From SG8-41 sp035259205 (GTDB taxonomy: Bacteria > Pseudomonadota > Gammaproteobacteria > Burkholderiales > SG8-41), in the NCBI GenBank assembly GCA_035259205.1, contig DATFWO010000036.1:13590-77589 (forward strand): 64,000 nt of DNA. Reading direction: 5' to 3'. Positions 62,164 to 64,000 of this stretch are shown in pieces. The translations under genes and the position numbers were made by a program. Every line of letters starts with the position of its first letter. Position 1 is the stretch's first letter. The notes below the pieces were generated by a model. That model searched no databases. It saw nothing but the letters and a program-made list of their open reading frames with translations, and was not told the origin of the DNA.

Positions 62164-63129
62164 ATGAAAGCTTACGCCACAATCCTGTTGCTTCCGTTGG
62201 TGTGCGCTCTCGCCGCGGCAACGCCGGCAAATAGCGCGGAAAGTCCGCCGGAGTGGGCGTACCCGGTGAATCCCCCGGACCTGAAACCCACACCCGACGA
62301 CGGCACGCTCCGGCGCGTTCCAGGCAGCACAGCCGCTTTCACGCTCACTCAAGTGCGCGATCGCCACTTCTCGCCCGTATGGCATCCCGAAGAGCACCCT
62401 TCACAGCCCGAAGTCGTCGCGCGCGGTCGCAAGCCCGACGTGCCGGCTTGCGGCTTCTGCCACCGGGCGGACGGGCCCGGCGGCCCCGAAAACGCGAACC
62501 TCGCGGGCCTGCCCAAGGCCTACATCATCCAGCAGGCGGCCGACTTCAAGAGCGGCGCCAGAAAAACCTCGGTGCCAAAACGAAACATCGACCAGAAGAT
62601 GGGGATATTCCAGGCTGCCACCGATGCCGAGGTGGAAGCCGCAGCCGAATATTTCTCCTCCCTGAAACCGCGCAAGATCATGAAAGTCGTCGAGACCGAC
62701 ACGGTCCCCAAGACGTACATCACAGCCAACCATCTGGCCCCAGTGAGCACCGGGGAGACCGAGCCTATCGGGCGGCGCATCATCGAAGTCCCGGAAGACC
62801 TCGAGCGGTTCGTGAGCCGGGATACGCATGCTGTTTTCATCGCTTACGTGCCGGTGGGCAGCGTCCAGAAGGGACAGGCGCTGGCCACGACAGGGGGCGG
62901 CGGCAAAACTCTTCAGTGCGCGATTTGTCACGGCCCGGACCTGAAAGGACTCGGACCGGTACCCGGCATCGCCGGCCGCTCGACGAACTACACCGTCCGG
63001 CAGCTCTACGATTTCAGAAATGGCACTCGGACCGGAGTCGGCAGCGCCCTCATGAAGGGCGTTGTCGAAAAGCTCACCGTCGACGACATGCTGGTGCTCG
63101 CTGCATACGTCGCCTCTCTGGCGCCATGA
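62164..63129 (+). CDS. Diheme cytochrome c
   Basis: A 321-residue periplasmic cytochrome with two CxxCH heme sites. The signal is MKAYATILLLPLVCALAAAT, cleaved near NSAE. The first site is CGFCH near residue 97 and the second CAICH near residue 256, each in a cytochrome c4-type domain. AGAGGGGAC precedes the ATG. Domain spacing and length resemble cytochrome subunits of alcohol or sugar-acid dehydrogenases. It could be an electron acceptor for the exported GMC flavoproteins at 19.7-24.4 kb, but distance makes that speculative. Confidence 0.92.
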   Translation: MKAYATILLLPLVCALAAATPANSAESPPEWAYPVNPPDLKPTPDDGTLRRVPGSTAAFTLTQVRDRHFSPVWHPEEHPSQPEVVARGRKPDVPACGFCHRADGPGGPENANLAGLPKAYIIQQAADFKSGARKTSVPKRNIDQKMGIFQAATDAEVEAAAEYFSSLKPRKIMKVVETDTVPKTYITANHLAPVSTGETEPIGRRIIEVPEDLERFVSRDTHAVFIAYVPVGSVQKGQALATTGGGGKTLQCAICHGPDLKGLGPVPGIAGRSTNYTVRQLYDFRNGTRTGVGSALMKGVVEKLTVDDMLVLAAYVASLAP

Positions 63130-63175
63130 CTTCAGTTTCTGGTTTCCAGTCTCGAGTTTTCAGTTTGGAGTATTT
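63127..63175. repeat. CAGTTTCTGGTTTCCAGTCT-type words
   Basis: Imperfect AGTTT/CAGTCT words of the GAGACT family follow the stop of the diheme cytochrome gene, including TTTCAGTTTGGAGTATTTAG. Confidence 0.5.
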
Positions 63176-63265
63176 AGCCTAGCGCCCGGCGCTGTCGTTG
63201 CCCTCGACACTCGACCCTCTTCCCTCACTCCCGCTACCATAGTGATTTTTTCGGGGGAGCTTCGC

Positions 63266-64000
63266 ATGGCAACGGAACTCGCAGGCAAGGTGGCGCTCGT
63301 CACGGGAGCGGGACGCAACATCGGGCGCGCGATCGCGCTCGAGCTGGCGGCGGGAGGCGCTGCGGTCGCGGTCAATACGCGCAAGTCGAAGGACGACGCC
63401 GCGAAGGTCGCGCAAGAGATACGCGACGCCGGCGGCAAGGCCGAGGTATTCATGGCGGACATCGTGGATGCCAAGGCCGTCAATGAAATGGTGGACGGCA
63501 TCGTGAAGCGCTTCGGCAAGGTGGATATCCTCGTGCTCAATGCCTCGGTGCGCAAGGAAACGCCTTTCATGGAGATGAGCTTCGATGAATGGAAGAGCCT
63601 CATCTCGATTACGCTGGACGGCGCTTTCCACTGCACCAAAGCGTGCCTGCCGCACATGATTAAGGCAGGCGGCGGCAGCATCGTGACCCTGGGCGGCGCG
63701 AATGCGCTCTCCGGCTCGCCCAAGCGCGTCCACGGCTCGGTCGGCAAGCACGGGCTCTGGGGCATGACGCGGGCGCTCGCGAAGGAGCTGGGACCGCACA
63801 AGATCAACGTGAACTGCGTCGTCCCGGGACAGATGAACACGCCGACGCAACCGGGCCGCAGCCCGCGGGCGGAAGTATCGAACGTGCCGCTGGGCCGGCG
63901 CGTCGAGCCCGGGGAAATCGCCTCCATGACGCGCTTCCTGTGCGGCGCCGGGGGTGCGATCGTGAGCGGGCAGCTGATCTACGTCGACGGCGGACAGCAG
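63266..64000 (+). CDS. SDR-family oxidoreductase-like protein, runs off the window
   Basis: At least 245 residues of a short-chain dehydrogenase fold. The nucleotide loop is TGAGRNIGRA near residue 14, followed by NTRKSKDDAAK. The usual catalytic Ser and YxxxK are missing: at those places the sequence reads IVTLGGANALSG and RVHGSVGKHG, with Lys but no Tyr. NNAG is replaced by NASV. The C-terminal VSGQLIYVDGGQQ is typical, so probably only a few residues are cut off. GGGGGAG precedes the ATG at 63266. It may be a non-catalytic or altered-mechanism SDR. Confidence 0.88.
   Translation, partial: MATELAGKVALVTGAGRNIGRAIALELAAGGAAVAVNTRKSKDDAAKVAQEIRDAGGKAEVFMADIVDAKAVNEMVDGIVKRFGKVDILVLNASVRKETPFMEMSFDEWKSLISITLDGAFHCTKACLPHMIKAGGGSIVTLGGANALSGSPKRVHGSVGKHGLWGMTRALAKELGPHKINVNCVVPGQMNTPTQPGRSPRAEVSNVPLGRRVEPGEIASMTRFLCGAGGAIVSGQLIYVDGGQQ

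Overview
The window looks like chromosomal DNA of a high-GC betaproteobacterium, probably Burkholderiales or a close uncultured relative. The reasons are the base composition, the AGGAG-type ribosome binding sites, and above all the crowd of orphan Bug/TctC periplasmic solute receptors: eleven intact genes plus one decayed copy, with no TctA/TctB membrane subunits. I see no rRNA, tRNA, CRISPR array, insertion sequence or phage gene. About 62 protein genes, intact, partial or broken, can be supported.

Layout. 1-5 kb: a membrane-anchored protein of unknown function, a neutral zinc metallopeptidase, a class III cyclase-like protein, RecQ, and a quinone oxidoreductase coupled to RecQ. 5-20 kb: MmgE/PrpD enzymes paired with Bug receptors, a secreted beta-propeller protein, a fused UGSC selenoprotein, an LTXXQ protein, a Tat-exported dienelactone hydrolase and more Bug genes. 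19.7-24.4 kb: a four-gene minus-strand operon with two gluconate-2-dehydrogenase-like pairs (GMC flavoprotein plus Tat-exported subunit 3). 24.8-30.9 kb: an exported amidohydrolase, an NHL propeller protein, a lipoprotein, an ArsR-type regulator divergent from an MFS transporter, and a ModA-like binding protein. 31-32.6 kb: a second UGSC selenoprotein with its separate partner gene. 32.8-48.7 kb: Bug genes, an AhpD/CMD protein, a four-helix-bundle protein, an MsbA-like ABC exporter, an MFS exporter, a broken SRAP peptidase, a Tat-exported TPP enzyme with a cytochrome c, and a VOC dioxygenase-like protein. 48.9-64 kb: fumarylacetoacetase, an NMT1-like binding protein, DinB and YgiD proteins, a TonB receptor divergent from a NarL-type two-component pair, a TauD-family dioxygenase, an FMN reductase, an exported RidA protein, a diheme cytochrome c and an SDR cut by the window edge.

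The main discovery is a pair of loci with an in-frame TGA inside the motif U-G-S-C. In both, the TGA is followed after exactly 11 nt by a 7-bp stem with an AGTRT loop, which fits a bacterial SECIS element. At 10.5-12.1 kb the UGSC domain is fused to a second domain. At 31.0-32.6 kb the homologues of the two parts are separate neighbouring genes. The fusion argues that the UGSC selenoprotein and this uncharacterised partner family work together. No selA, selB, selC or selD lies in the window, so selenocysteine insertion would rely on genes elsewhere.

Most other genes suggest scavenging and periplasmic oxidation of organic acids and aromatics: Bug receptors for capture, exported flavoproteins, hydrolases and a TPP enzyme for conversion, and cytochromes c for electrons. 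Many intergenic gaps hold short imperfect word repeats of several families, often as inverted pairs near gene ends.
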